From UBA8389 sp035719105 (lineage in GTDB: Bacteria > Bacteroidota > Bacteroidia > Bacteroidales > UBA1402): DNA of 64,000 nt. This document shows positions 42,316-51,219 of this stretch, piece by piece (position 1 is the stretch's first letter; each line of letters begins with the position of its first letter). The DNA is taken from the NCBI GenBank assembly GCA_035719105.1, contig DASTGN010000007.1:134299-198298 (forward strand), in the 5' to 3' direction. The translations under genes and the position numbers were made by a program. The notes under the pieces are model-generated. The model had not been told where the DNA came from. It worked only from the letters and a program-made list of their open reading frames with translations, and ran no database searches.

Positions 42316-42316
42316 T

Positions 42317-42814
42317 TCATTTTACTTTTACTCTGACTTTTTCTTTGATGATGGACATTTCACGTCCAAATGCTGGAAATTCCGCACGCAACCTATTCAT
42401 CATTCGTTGAGCTTCCTGAAAGGTTTGAAAATCGCCGACCCGAAGCCTCCAAAATGGAGCAGTAAAAACCACATAGGTTGACAATTCAGGAAATAGCGAT
42501 TTGACTTCAGACTCCTTGGTGTAGGCTTCACTTTTCGATATACGTTGATTGTTTCCGGCAAATACTTGAATTCGGAAACCCATCATTTCAATATAGGAAA
42601 CCGGCTCGGCATCTGTTCCGGCCTGCTTTTTTCCTTTCCTACCCAATCGGTTGGTGATGCTTTCGTCTTGTATGATCTTAACTGAACCTTTCCCAGCTTC
42701 TAACTTGTTTATCCGATCCACAATGGTTTCCGTCTTTGTTTCAGAAGCAGTCTCCTGCGCAAAAGAAGCGATTGGAAAAAGACAAAACAATAGGAATAGT
42801 CTGAGAACCTTCAT
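42317..42814 (-). CDS. Secreted SPOR-domain protein
   Basis: 165 residues from the ATG at 42814, which begins a signal peptide (MKVLRLFLLFCLFPIASFAQ). The C-terminal SPOR domain (about 85-160) has GFRIQVFAGNNQRISKSEAY, VVFTAPFWRLRVGDFQTFQE and AQRMMNRLRAEFPAFGREMS. SPOR domains bind septal peptidoglycan lacking stem peptides. A -7 box stands 40 bases upstream. It is the first gene of a pair with folE. Confidence 0.88.
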   Translation of the reverse strand: MKVLRLFLLFCLFPIASFAQETASETKTETIVDRINKLEAGKGSVKIIQDESITNRLGRKGKKQAGTDAEPVSYIEMMGFRIQVFAGNNQRISKSEAYTKESEVKSLFPELSTYVVFTAPFWRLRVGDFQTFQEAQRMMNRLRAEFPAFGREMSIIKEKVRVKVK

Positions 42815-42853
42815 AATGGTATTATTTTTTGTATCTAATCTTTCGATTAAGGA

Positions 42854-42861
42854 CAAAAGTA
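42854..42861 (-). promoter_or_regulatory. -7 promoter element for the SPOR-folE pair
   Basis: TACTTTTG on the minus strand, matching TAnnTTTG, 40 bases before the ATG at 42814. Confidence 0.55.
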
Positions 42862-42905
42862 CAAACTTTTCGTATCTAAATACTTTAAAAAGGATGAAAT
42901 TAAAA

Positions 42906-42932
42906 GGGAGGCCCTCGCATAGAAAGCCTCCC
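42906..42932 (-). terminator. Terminator of mdh
   Basis: GGGAGGC (42906-42912) pairs with GCCTCCC (42926-42932); on the minus strand the stem is followed by TTTTAATTT. It begins 22 bases after the mdh stop. Confidence 0.82.
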
Positions 42933-42953
42933 ATCAACTATTTCAAAATTGTA

Positions 42954-43898
42954 TTATGCCAAAACTCCCAGTTGGCTCAACACCACATTCATATTGCGCA
43001 CAGCATCAGCACTCTTATTAAACAATGCCTGTTCATCAGCATTCAGCTTGTAATCTAAGATTTCTTCGCATCCATTCTTGCCTAAAACAACAGGAACACC
43101 AATGCAAATATCTTTCTGACCGTATTCGCCGTCCAACATGACACAGCAAGGAACAATTTTCTTTTGGTCGCGAAGGATGGCTTCCACTACATAAGCTCCG
43201 GCAGCACCTGGAGCGTACCAAGCTGATGTACCCAACAAACCTGTCAATGTTGCGCCACCAACCATGGTGTCAGCAACTACTTTATTCAGTTTTTCAGCGT
43301 CCAAAATTTCAGAAACGGGGCGTCCTTTGTAGGAGGCAAATCTGGTCAAAGGTATCATGGTTGTGTCACCATGTCCACCAATTACCAAACCTTCAATTTC
43401 GTTGGCGTTTGCATTCAATGCTTTACTCAAGTAACATTTGAAACGAGAGCTATCCAAGGCACCACCCATACCAATCACACGGTTTTTGGGAAGCCCTGTG
43501 GCTTTCAATGTCAAGTAGGTCATGGTATCCATTGGGTTGGAAATAATTACCAGAATAGCCTTGGGTGAATACTTCAAAATGTTGTCAACAACAGATTTCA
43601 CGATACCAGCATTAACACCAATGAGTTCTTCACGGGTCATTCCTGGCTTACGTGGAAGACCAGATGTGATGACAACAACATCGGAATCGGCTGTTTTAGC
43701 ATAATCGTTGGTAATACCGACCACTTTGGAATCAATTCCCAACAAGTTTACGGTCTGCATCATGTCCAGCGCTTTCCCTTCGGAAATGCCTTCTTTGATG
43801 TCCAGTAGAACCACTTCATTGGCAATCTCATTAACCAACATTACATTGGCACAGGTAGCACCTACGTTGCCTGCACCCACTACAGTTACTTTTGACAT
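42954..43898 (-). CDS. mdh: Malate dehydrogenase (LDH-like type)
   Basis: 314 residues. It has the NAD-binding VTVVGAGNVGATCAN, VVITSGLPRKPGMTREELIG with substrate-binding Arg, ISNPMDTMTY, ALDSSRFK with Arg, and the catalytic His in IEGLVIGGHGDTTMIPL. The Arg in RKPGM rather than Gln marks malate, not lactate, dehydrogenase. It interconverts malate and oxaloacetate. Monocistronic, with its own promoter (43975-43982) and terminator. Confidence 0.96.
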   Translation of the reverse strand: MSKVTVVGAGNVGATCANVMLVNEIANEVVLLDIKEGISEGKALDMMQTVNLLGIDSKVVGITNDYAKTADSDVVVITSGLPRKPGMTREELIGVNAGIVKSVVDNILKYSPKAILVIISNPMDTMTYLTLKATGLPKNRVIGMGGALDSSRFKCYLSKALNANANEIEGLVIGGHGDTTMIPLTRFASYKGRPVSEILDAEKLNKVVADTMVGGATLTGLLGTSAWYAPGAAGAYVVEAILRDQKKIVPCCVMLDGEYGQKDICIGVPVVLGKNGCEEILDYKLNADEQALFNKSADAVRNMNVVLSQLGVLA

Positions 43899-43974
43899 AG
43901 AAAAATGTATTACGTTTTAAAAACCAAATTCCGATTGAATGTTGAGGGTTGTTAAACCTTCCTTAAAAGTGCCA

Positions 43975-43982
43975 CAAAAGTA
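43975..43982 (-). promoter_or_regulatory. -7 promoter element for mdh
   Basis: TACTTTTG on the minus strand, leader about 70 bases. Confidence 0.55.
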
Positions 43983-44082
43983 CAACATTCTCTTGATTAA
44001 AGAAAATTTTCCGTAATTGATTTTACTAAAAAAGCAAAAAAACAAAGATAACCTCATACACAGAAATCTAGGTATAATTTTG

Positions 44083-44090
44083 TACTTTTG
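44083..44090 (+). promoter_or_regulatory. -7 promoter element for the 44117 gene
   Basis: TACTTTTG, matching TAnnTTTG, 27 bases before the ATG at 44117. Confidence 0.6.
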
Positions 44091-44116
44091 CATCGGTAAA
44101 TTTTCATTGGACATTC

Positions 44117-45013
44117 ATGCAAAGAAAAACAAAAATCAGACTTGTCATCGCTGTCATATCAAGCCTTTTGATTGGAGGTGGAATCATTTTTTATCTGATG
44201 TATCAAAAACTGCAGAGTAAGAATCAAGCGATTTCCGAAATGTCCCAGCAGTTTGAGCTGGAAAAAGAACAGTTGACGGACGAATATTCTCAATTAGCTT
44301 TACAATACGAAGGTTATGGCCTTCGAATCGGCAACGACTCCTTAGCTAATTTGTTGGACGCTCAACGCTACAAAGTTCAGCGGTTGTTGGAGGAACTCAG
44401 AACTGTAAAAGCCAGCAATGTTAAACGAATCAACGAATTGAAAAATGAGCTGGGAACCCTTCGTGCCATCATGCGTCAATACGTCATTCAGATTGACTCT
44501 CTAAACGCCTTGAATAAGCAGTTGCAAACTGAGAACAAGGTGGTTACACAACGTTATACCGAAGAGCAATTAAAAACAAGCGCATTGGTCGAAGAAAAGA
44601 AAGCTTTGACCACCAAAATCACGTTGGCGTCCATCTTGGAAGCCCGGAACATCTCTGTGGAGTCTCTCACAGAGAAGGGTAGAAAGGCAACTAAAATAAG
44701 TAAAACGGCCCAATTGAAGTTCAATTTTGTCATCAACAAAAACATTTCCGCTTCGACGGGCGAAAAATACATTTACTTGCGTATTCTTCAACCTGACGAA
44801 TCTCCTTTAGTTAAAAAGAATGACAACGTTTTCTTATTCGAAAACAAGTACATCAATTATTCTGCCCGACGCCCTATTGAATATGAGGGAGATGATGTTC
44901 CTGTCACAATCTATTGGGACATCGAAGAATTTCTCCAACCTGGAACGTATCGTGCGGATATCTTCGCCGATGGATATATCATTGGATCTGCAAAATTCAA
45001 TTTGGTTGATTAA
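44117..45013 (+). CDS. Membrane-anchored coiled-coil protein of unknown function
   Basis: 298 residues: a short basic start, one membrane helix (about 9-30), a long coiled coil (about 35-165, rich in Glu, Leu, Gln and Lys), then a C-terminal beta domain (about 190-298) with AQLKFNFVINKNISASTGEK, YIYLRILQPDESPL, DVPVTIYWDIEEFLQPGTYR and GYIIGSAKFNL. The beta domain looks like an immunoglobulin-type sandwich. Such proteins are widespread hypotheticals in Bacteroidota. It is transcribed alone and ends in a bidirectional terminator shared with rplQ. A structural or envelope role is likely but not shown. Confidence 0.8.
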   Translation: MQRKTKIRLVIAVISSLLIGGGIIFYLMYQKLQSKNQAISEMSQQFELEKEQLTDEYSQLALQYEGYGLRIGNDSLANLLDAQRYKVQRLLEELRTVKASNVKRINELKNELGTLRAIMRQYVIQIDSLNALNKQLQTENKVVTQRYTEEQLKTSALVEEKKALTTKITLASILEARNISVESLTEKGRKATKISKTAQLKFNFVINKNISASTGEKYIYLRILQPDESPLVKKNDNVFLFENKYINYSARRPIEYEGDDVPVTIYWDIEEFLQPGTYRADIFADGYIIGSAKFNLVD

Positions 45014-45028
45014 CCTTAGTAACTATAA

Positions 45029-45065
45029 AAAAGAAAGGCCCGCATTCGATACGGGCCTTTCTTTT
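45029..45065. terminator. Bidirectional terminator between the 44117 gene and rplQ
   Basis: AAAAGAAAGGCCCG (45029-45042) and CGGGCCTTTCTTTT (45052-45065) form a perfect 14-bp stem with a 9-base loop. It closes the whole ribosomal supercluster on the minus strand. Confidence 0.92.
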
Positions 45066-45092
45066 GAGTTATTAGTTTGAATCCTGAAGGGA

Positions 45093-45659
45093 TTATTCAG
45101 CGGCAGGAGCTTCAGCGGCAGGTGTTTCAACAATCGGAGTTTCAACAACTTCTTCTTGAGCTACCACCTCTTCTGCTACAGGAGCAGCCTTTTCAGTTGG
45201 TTTTTCATTGATCGGAGCAACTTCAACAGCATCAGCTTTCTTCTTGACAGAAGAACGACGGGTCTTAGCTTTCTTCTCTACTTTGGCCTTCAACATATTA
45301 TCATTGAAATCCACAAGTTCGATAAAACACATTGCTGCGTTATCGCCTAAACGGAAACCAGTCTTAATGATGCGAGTATAGCCACCTGGACGGTCACCAA
45401 CTTTCGGTGCAACAACCTGAAACAATTCGGTCACGGCTTCTTTTTGTTGTAAAGCAGCGAAAACCAAACGTCTGTTTGCAGTTGTATCTTCTTTAGCTTT
45501 GGTGATCAGAGGTTCAACCACGATTTTGAGGGCTTTGGCCTTTGCCGTGGTCGTGAAGATGCGTTTGTGCATGATCAATGAGGTGGACATGTTTGACAAC
45601 ATGGCACCACGGTGAGCGGCCTGACGTCCTAAATGATTGAATTTTTTATTGTGTCTCAT
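45093..45659 (-). CDS. rplQ: 50S ribosomal protein L17 with long C-terminal extension
   Basis: 188 residues. Residues 1-120 are canonical L17 (MRHNKKFNHLGRQAAHRGAM, LSNMSTSLIMHKRIFTTTAK, GGYTRIIKTGFRLGDNAAMC). After this come about 60 residues of a basic stretch (KAKTRRSSVKKKA) and an acidic Ala/Glu/Val/Pro tail ending PAAEAPAAE. The core family length is about 120-130. Last gene of the alpha operon, 4 bases after rpoA. Confidence 0.97.
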   Translation of the reverse strand: MRHNKKFNHLGRQAAHRGAMLSNMSTSLIMHKRIFTTTAKAKALKIVVEPLITKAKEDTTANRRLVFAALQQKEAVTELFQVVAPKVGDRPGGYTRIIKTGFRLGDNAAMCFIELVDFNDNMLKAKVEKKAKTRRSSVKKKADAVEVAPINEKPTEKAAPVAEEVVAQEEVVETPIVETPAAEAPAAE

Positions 45660-45663
45660 CGTC

Positions 45664-46656
45664 TTATTCTTTATCTAATTTATATTTTGCAATGTCCATC
45701 CCAAAAGACAGATTCAGATTTTCGAGCAGGTCATCCAGTTCGGTAAGGGATTTCTTTCCAAAGTTGCGGAATTTCAACAAATCTGTTTTGTTGAACACAA
45801 CCAATTCTCCCAAAGTTTCGACATCAGCAGCCTTCAGGCAGTTGAGTGCGCGAACGGAAAGATCCATGTCAACCAATTTGGATTTAAGCAATTGACGCAT
45901 GTGCAGGATTTCTTCGTCGAATTCTTCACCGCCATCTGTTTCAGCCGTATCCAAAGTGATTTTTTCGTCTGAAAACAACATGAAGTGGTGTATCAGAATC
46001 TTAGCTGCTTCTTTCAAAGCTTCTTTTGGATGAATGGAACCATCAGTTGAAATTTCAAGAATCAACTTTTCATAGTCGGTCTTTTGTTCTACACGGAAAT
46101 TTTCAACACTGAACTTTACATTCTTAATCGGAGTGTAAATTGAGTCGATGGGAATTACATTCAATTCATTATAAACAACACCGTGTTCATCTGCAGGTAC
46201 ATAACCACGACCTTTATTGACAGTCAGTTCCATTTGGAAAGCAGTAGATGCATCCATATGGCAAATAACCAGTTCGGGGTTCAGTACTTCAAATCCGGTA
46301 AAAAACTTACCGATTTCGCCAGCTGTTAGAACTTCCGATCCGGAAACAACTACAGTGGCTTTTTCAGTTTCGAATTCTTCAACAATGTGTTTAAAGCGTA
46401 CTTGCTTCAAATTCAGGATGATGTTGGTAACATCTTCCATTACTCCAGGGATTGAAGAAAACTCGTGATCCACACCTTCTACACGGATGGAAGTGATTGC
46501 AAATCCTTCCAGTGAAGAGAGCAGGATACGGCGCAGTGCATTACCCACAGTAATACCAAAACCGGGTTCCAAGGGACGAAATTCGAATTTGCCGAATTTG
46601 CTGTCCGATTCCAGCATGATAACCTTCTCGGGTTTTTGAAACGCTAATATTGCCAT
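45664..46656 (-). CDS. rpoA: RNA polymerase alpha subunit
   Basis: 330 residues. The N-terminal domain (about 1-230) has FEFRPLEPGFGITVGNALRR and LLSSLEGFAITSIRVEGVDH for dimerisation and beta/beta' binding. The C-terminal domain (about 250-315) has DMDLSVRALNCLKAADVETL and FRNFGKKSLTELDDLL, the helix-hairpin-helix that contacts UP elements and activators. In the alpha operon between rpsD (11 bases) and rplQ (4 bases). Confidence 0.98.
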   Translation of the reverse strand: MAILAFQKPEKVIMLESDSKFGKFEFRPLEPGFGITVGNALRRILLSSLEGFAITSIRVEGVDHEFSSIPGVMEDVTNIILNLKQVRFKHIVEEFETEKATVVVSGSEVLTAGEIGKFFTGFEVLNPELVICHMDASTAFQMELTVNKGRGYVPADEHGVVYNELNVIPIDSIYTPIKNVKFSVENFRVEQKTDYEKLILEISTDGSIHPKEALKEAAKILIHHFMLFSDEKITLDTAETDGGEEFDEEILHMRQLLKSKLVDMDLSVRALNCLKAADVETLGELVVFNKTDLLKFRNFGKKSLTELDDLLENLNLSFGMDIAKYKLDKE

Positions 46657-46667
46657 TTGGTCAGGGA

Positions 46668-47273
46668 TTATTTGGAATACAATTCAACGATCAACTGTTC
46701 TTTAATGTTTTCAGGAATGTCTGCACGTTCCGGAAGGTGGAGGAACTTACCAGACTTGCTGGTAGCGTCAAATTCCATCCAAGGGTATTTGCTGTGGTTG
46801 AATCCATTCAGCGCTTCGGTGATGATTTCCATCGATTTGGCTTTTTCACGAACACCTACCACCTGACCTGGTCTGAGCAAGTATGAAGGGATGTTTACTA
46901 CTTTGCCATCCACCACGATGTGACGGTGAGACACCAATTGGCGAGCTGCATCACGGGTAGGTGCAAAACCTAAGCGGAATACAACATTGTCCAAGCGTGA
47001 TTCAAGCAGCTGAAGCAATACTTCGCCCTTGATACCCTTGGTACGGGATGCCTTTTCGAAAAGGTTGCGGAATTGTTTCTCCAAAACCCCATAGGTATAT
47101 TTGGCTTTCTGCTTTTCGCGAAGCTGAATGCCGTATTCGGAAGTTTTTTTACGACGGTTGTTACCATGGATGCCCGGAGGATAGTTTTTTTTGCTCAAAA
47201 CTTTATCGGGGCCGAAGATGGGTTCGCCGAATTTACGTGCAATTTTTGATTTTGGTCCAGTATATCTAGCCAT
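46668..47273 (-). CDS. rpsD: 30S ribosomal protein S4
   Basis: 201 residues. It starts MARYTGPKSKIARKFGEPIF and has no N-terminal Cys cluster, so it is the zinc-free type. The S4 RNA-binding domain (about 92-155) includes ESRLDNVVFRLGFAPTRDAA and RQLVSHRHIVVDGKVV. S4 starts assembly of the small subunit and in enterobacteria represses the alpha operon. Gaps: 96 bases after rpsK, 11 bases before rpoA. Confidence 0.98.
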   Translation of the reverse strand: MARYTGPKSKIARKFGEPIFGPDKVLSKKNYPPGIHGNNRRKKTSEYGIQLREKQKAKYTYGVLEKQFRNLFEKASRTKGIKGEVLLQLLESRLDNVVFRLGFAPTRDAARQLVSHRHIVVDGKVVNIPSYLLRPGQVVGVREKAKSMEIITEALNGFNHSKYPWMEFDATSKSGKFLHLPERADIPENIKEQLIVELYSK

Positions 47274-47369
47274 TTTGTTTTTGAAAAAGTATGAACCGGA
47301 AGGTGCAGTCGCGTGACTTTGTGTGCAATCAAAACACGTTCCCGGAATTCATAAGATTAATACTTGTGT

Positions 47370-47759
47370 TTATACTCTTCTTCTTTTAGGAGGACGACAT
47401 CCGTTGTGGGGAAGTGGTGTTACATCAACAATTTCCGTCACTTCGATGCCGGCACCATGAATGGTACGAACGGCGGATTCCCGTCCGTTTCCGGGTCCTT
47501 TAACATACGCCTTGACCTTTCTCAAGCCAAGATCGAATGCGACTTTAGCACAATCCTGAGCGGCCATTTGGGCTGCATAAGGAGTATTCTTTTTTGAACC
47601 CCTGAATCCCATTTTACCTGCGGAAGACCAGGAAATAACCTGACCATCACCGTTAGCGAGGGACACAATGATGTTATTAAAAGATGAATGGATGTGCGCT
47701 TGTCCGATTGCTTCAACTTTTACGATTCTTTTTTTAGCTGCGACTGTCTTTTTTGCCAT
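47370..47759 (-). CDS. rpsK: 30S ribosomal protein S11
   Basis: 129 residues, with GQAHIHSSFNNIIVSLANGD, SSAGKMGFRGSKKNTPYAAQ and the C-terminal DVTPLPHNGCRPPKRRRV, the platform protein that contacts the E site. It is followed by an unusually long 96-base gap to rpsD in which no ORF is credible. Confidence 0.98.
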   Translation of the reverse strand: MAKKTVAAKKRIVKVEAIGQAHIHSSFNNIIVSLANGDGQVISWSSAGKMGFRGSKKNTPYAAQMAAQDCAKVAFDLGLRKVKAYVKGPGNGRESAVRTIHGAGIEVTEIVDVTPLPHNGCRPPKRRRV

Positions 47760-47801
47760 ATCAGTTCTTAATTTTAAGCTTTTGTGTTTGCTGAAGGCTC
47801 A

Positions 47802-48182
47802 TTACTTAGTTGCCTTCTTCTTGTTAGCCACTGTCTTTTTCTTGCCTTTACGTGTACGAGCGTTGTTTTTGGTGCTCTGGCCACGAAGGGGCAATCCAAG
47901 GCGGTGACGGATTCCACGGTAGCAACCAATGTCCATCAAACGTTTGATGTTCAACTGAACTTCAGAACGCAAGTCACCTTCTACTTTGAAGGATTCTCCG
48001 ATGATCTCACGAATTTTACCGGCTTGATCGTCCGTCCAGTCTTTTACTTTGATGTCCTTATCGACACCGGCTTTTTCCAATACCATCTGAGAGCGACTGC
48101 GACCGATACCGTAAATATAAGTCAGGGCAATCTCGCCTCTTTTGTTCTGAGGTAAATCTACACCTACAATTCTTATAGCCAT
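47802..48182 (-). CDS. rpsM: 30S ribosomal protein S13
   Basis: 126 residues, MAIRIVGVDLPQNKRGEIAL, a helix-hairpin-helix with YIYGIGRSRSQMVLEKAGVD, and the conserved RHRLGLPLRGQSTKNNARTR. It forms inter-subunit bridges and contacts the P-site tRNA. A Lys-rich tail ends the protein. First gene after rpmJ. Confidence 0.98.
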   Translation of the reverse strand: MAIRIVGVDLPQNKRGEIALTYIYGIGRSRSQMVLEKAGVDKDIKVKDWTDDQAGKIREIIGESFKVEGDLRSEVQLNIKRLMDIGCYRGIRHRLGLPLRGQSTKNNARTRKGKKKTVANKKKATK

Positions 48183-48211
48183 ACTATACTTGTTTATTAC
48201 TTGAGTTTGAC

Positions 48212-48328
48212 TTAACCCTGACGTTGCTTGAACTTGGGATTCTTTTTGTTAATAACGTACAAAACGCCTTTTCTGCGTACCATCTTGCAGTCGGCAGTGC
48301 GTTTTTTCAATGATGCTCTTACTTTCAT
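48212..48328 (-). CDS. rpmJ: 50S ribosomal protein L36 (zinc-free form)
   Basis: 38 residues, ATG at 48328, TAA at 48212. Begins MKVRASLKKRTADCKMVRRK and ends NKKNPKFKQRQG. Of the four zinc ligands of the classical protein only one Cys (residue 14) remains, so it cannot hold zinc in the normal way; this form is common in Bacteroidota. It lies between infA (12 bases) and rpsM (29 bases). Confidence 0.97.
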   Translation of the reverse strand: MKVRASLKKRTADCKMVRRKGVLYVINKKNPKFKQRQG

Positions 48329-48340
48329 ATTCTTAATTTT

Positions 48341-48559
48341 TTATTTGTATCTGAAAGATATTCTGCCCTTAGACAGATCGTACGGTGACATTTCTACGCG
48401 AACTTTATCTCCTGGCAGAATCTTGATGTAGTGCATCCTCATCTTACCTGAAATATGAGCCGTAATTTCATGTCCGTTTTCCAATTCTACGCGAAACATT
48501 GCATTGGATAATGCCTCCACAATGGTTCCGTCCTGTTCAATTGCTGCTTGTTTAGCCAT
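48341..48559 (-). CDS. infA: Translation initiation factor IF-1
   Basis: 72 residues, a single S1/OB fold: MAKQAAIEQDGTIVEALSNA, FRVELENGHEITAHISGKMR, KILPGDKVRVEMSPYDLSKG and RISFRYK. IF-1 occupies the A site during initiation. It stands in the spc-alpha junction between map (20 bases) and rpmJ, as in many bacteria. Confidence 0.98.
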   Translation of the reverse strand: MAKQAAIEQDGTIVEALSNAMFRVELENGHEITAHISGKMRMHYIKILPGDKVRVEMSPYDLSKGRISFRYK

Positions 48560-48579
48560 AATTCTTTCCCTTATCCGAA

Positions 48580-49368
48580 TTAAATAAAACGATCTCCCAA
48601 TACTTGTTGAATATAATCAAATGACGTCAGTATCTCGGCACCACCATTCTTGCGAATGGCTACGGTATGTTCAAAATGCGCGGAAGGCTTACGGTCTGCT
48701 GTTCGAACAGTCCAACCGTCACGTTCCATGACTATGTTGCGGCTTCCCAAATTAATCATCGGCTCAATGGCGATGACCATACCAGCTTTTAACTGAGGGC
48801 CACTTCCACGTTTGCCAACATTTGGAACTTCCGGATCTTCGTGCAAGTTTCTACCTACGCCGTGCCCAACCATTTCTCTAACAACAGTATAACCACGCCT
48901 TTGGCAATATTCCTGTACGGCATAACCAATGTCTCCGACACGTTTGCCTTCAACAGCCTGCATAATGCCCTGATAAAGGGACTCTTTGGTCGTTCTTAAC
49001 AATGCTTCGGTTTCGCTGCTGACCTCACCCACCCTAAAGGTATAGGCAGAATCACCATGGAAACCATTTTTAACAGCACCGCAATCCACTGAAACGATAT
49101 CGCCTTCCTTCAATATCTGCTCTTTGTTTGGTATCCCATGAACAACAACGTCGTTGAGGGAAATGCAAAGAGATGCAGGAAAACCATTATAGTTCAGAAA
49201 AGATGGAACAGCACCACAAGAGCGAATATACTCTTCGGCAATTTGATCCAAGTATTTGGTTGTAATCCCGGGTTTGATGTATTTGGCTACTGTGCCCAAC
49301 GCTTTGGCCACAATCTGTCCACTTTCCCGGAGCTTAACTAAATCATCGTCTGTTTTCAGATAAATCAT
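48580..49368 (-). CDS. map: Methionine aminopeptidase, type I
   Basis: 262 residues from the ATG at 49368 (the preceding TTG is less likely). Metal ligands and catalytic His are visible in VVHGIPN, VSVDCGAVKNGFHGDSAYTF (two Asp), MVGHGVGRNLHEDPEVPN (His), VIAIEPM (Glu) and SAHFEHTVAI (Glu). It removes the initiator Met from new proteins. It lies 17 bases after secY. Confidence 0.97.
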   Translation of the reverse strand: MIYLKTDDDLVKLRESGQIVAKALGTVAKYIKPGITTKYLDQIAEEYIRSCGAVPSFLNYNGFPASLCISLNDVVVHGIPNKEQILKEGDIVSVDCGAVKNGFHGDSAYTFRVGEVSSETEALLRTTKESLYQGIMQAVEGKRVGDIGYAVQEYCQRRGYTVVREMVGHGVGRNLHEDPEVPNVGKRGSGPQLKAGMVIAIEPMINLGSRNIVMERDGWTVRTADRKPSAHFEHTVAIRKNGGAEILTSFDYIQQVLGDRFI

Positions 49369-49385
49369 CAACTTCCGATTGGTTA

Positions 49386-50729
49386 TTAATAAGCAGCAAT
49401 GCTACCAGTTCTTCCTTTGATTCTACCAGATTTCAGCAATCCATCGTAGTGACGCATCAACAAGTGACTTTCAATCTGTTGGAGGGTATCAAGAACAACA
49501 CCAACCAAAATCAAGAGGGATGTACCACCGAAGAATTGTGCGAACTGTGAATTGATGCCTAAAATCTTGGCAAAAGCGGGCATAATGGCAATGAATGCCA
49601 GAAATATAGATCCGGGCAGAGTAATTCTGGACATGATGGCATCCAAATAATCGGCCGTTCTTTTACCTGGTTTCACGCCGGGAATGAAGCCATTGTTGCG
49701 CTTCATTTCATCGGCCATTTGCGTTGGATTGATGGTGATCGCCGTATAGAAATACGTGAAGGCAACAATCAGAATTGCAAATGTGAAATTATACCAGAAT
49801 CCTTGAACATTCGTGAAAGCCTGTGCAAACGGACTAGCTGCAGCTGCGCTGGAGTAGCCGATGAAAGCAAGCGGAATGAACATGATTGCTTGAGCAAAAA
49901 TGATGGGCATGACACCAGCGGCATTCACCTTGAGGGGAATGTACTGACGGGCACCACCATATTGTTTGTTTCCTACCACTCTCTTGGCATATTGAACAGG
50001 TACTTTACGAGTACCCTGAACCAGCATGATGGCAAAAATAGTTACCACAACCAGGAACAGAAGTTCACCCAAAAGCATCACCAAACCACCACCAGAGTTC
50101 ATGGAATAACGAGAAACGAATTCCTGAGCCATTGCTTGTGGAAGGCGGGCGATGATACCAATCAAAATGATGAATGATATACCGTTGCCAATACCTTTGT
50201 CGGTAATGCGTTCACCAATCCAAAGAGTGAACATGCTACCAGCAGTCAGAATGAGGATGGATGAAATTTGAAACCACCAACCAGCGGGAAGTGAAGCACC
50301 GGAATAGCCCATTTGAGCACTCAGGTTCGCTAAGTAAGCCGGAGCTTGCAAAACCAACACCAAGAGTGTCATGTAACGGGTGTACTGATTGATCTTACGC
50401 CTTCCACTTTCGCCTTCGCGTTGTAGTTTCTGGAAAAAAGGTACTGCCATACCCAACAACTGCATTACAATGGATGCAGAAATATACGGCATGATACCAA
50501 GTGCTACGATGGAAGCGTTGGAGAATGCACCGCCGGAGAACATGTCAAGCAAAGACATGATTCCTTCTTTGGTTTGTCCATGCAAAGCTGTCAAAGCAGA
50601 AGTGTCGATTCCCGGAAGTACCACATAGGCGCAAAACCGGTAAACAGCCACAAATCCAAGAGTGGTGAGCAATCGGTTGCGCAATTCCTCAATCTTCCAG
50701 ATATTCTTTAAGGTTTGAATCAGTTTCAT
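49386..50729 (-). CDS. secY: Preprotein translocase subunit SecY
   Basis: 447 residues with ten membrane helices. Signatures include FRFCAYVVLPGID-like RFCAYVVLPGIDTSAL, ALGIMPYISASIVMQLL, GNGISFIILIGIIARLP, and YFYTAITINPTQMADEMKRN, GKRTADYLDAIMSRITLPGS. It forms the protein-conducting channel, which also exports the signal-peptide proteins at the left end. 32 bases after rplO. Confidence 0.98.
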   Translation of the reverse strand: MKLIQTLKNIWKIEELRNRLLTTLGFVAVYRFCAYVVLPGIDTSALTALHGQTKEGIMSLLDMFSGGAFSNASIVALGIMPYISASIVMQLLGMAVPFFQKLQREGESGRRKINQYTRYMTLLVLVLQAPAYLANLSAQMGYSGASLPAGWWFQISSILILTAGSMFTLWIGERITDKGIGNGISFIILIGIIARLPQAMAQEFVSRYSMNSGGGLVMLLGELLFLVVVTIFAIMLVQGTRKVPVQYAKRVVGNKQYGGARQYIPLKVNAAGVMPIIFAQAIMFIPLAFIGYSSAAAASPFAQAFTNVQGFWYNFTFAILIVAFTYFYTAITINPTQMADEMKRNNGFIPGVKPGKRTADYLDAIMSRITLPGSIFLAFIAIMPAFAKILGINSQFAQFFGGTSLLILVGVVLDTLQQIESHLLMRHYDGLLKSGRIKGRTGSIAAY

Positions 50730-50761
50730 TAGAACGTTTTATTTATCGTTAAGAATACAGA

Positions 50762-51208
50762 TCAGCAAACTGTAGCGGTGCCTCCAACTGCTTCAATTGC
50801 CTTGATGGCGGAAGCGGAGAATGCATTCGCGGTAACGTCTAACTTGAGCGTCAACTCACCTTTACCCAAAACTTTCACCAATTGATGAGAAGAAATGAAA
50901 CCGGCTTCGACCAGATTCTCAAGTGTGATGACTGTCAAGGCTTTTGCGGTAGCAAGAGCTTGCAAGGTGTCAATATTGATTGCTTTGTATTCTATCCGAT
51001 TGATGTTCTTGAAACCAAATTTCGGAACACGACGCTGTAAAGGCATTTGACCACCTTCGAAGCCGCGCTTTCTGGAATAACCAGATCTGGACTTGGCCCC
51101 TTTGTGACCACGGGTAGCAGTACCGCCCATGCCAGAACCTTGACCACGTCCAATTCGCTTCGCCGTTTTTGTGGAGCCGGCAGCGGGTTTTAAATTACTT
51201 AAATTCAT
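50762..51208 (-). CDS. rplO: 50S ribosomal protein L15
   Basis: 148 residues: MNLSNLKPAAGSTKTAKRIG, a flexible GRGQGSGMGGTATRGHKGAK segment, FEGGQMPLQRRVPKFGF, and a globular C-terminal part. It helps late large-subunit assembly. Between rpmD (11 bases) and secY (32 bases). Confidence 0.98.
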   Translation of the reverse strand: MNLSNLKPAAGSTKTAKRIGRGQGSGMGGTATRGHKGAKSRSGYSRKRGFEGGQMPLQRRVPKFGFKNINRIEYKAINIDTLQALATAKALTVITLENLVEAGFISSHQLVKVLGKGELTLKLDVTANAFSASAIKAIEAVGGTATVC

Positions 51209-51219
51209 AGTTTTATACT

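Noticed and set aside
47274..47369. S4-binding translational repressor site in the rpsK-rpsD gap
   Set aside because: The gap is long and has some GAACCGGAA/TTCCCGGAA pairing, but no pseudoknot could be drawn with confidence.
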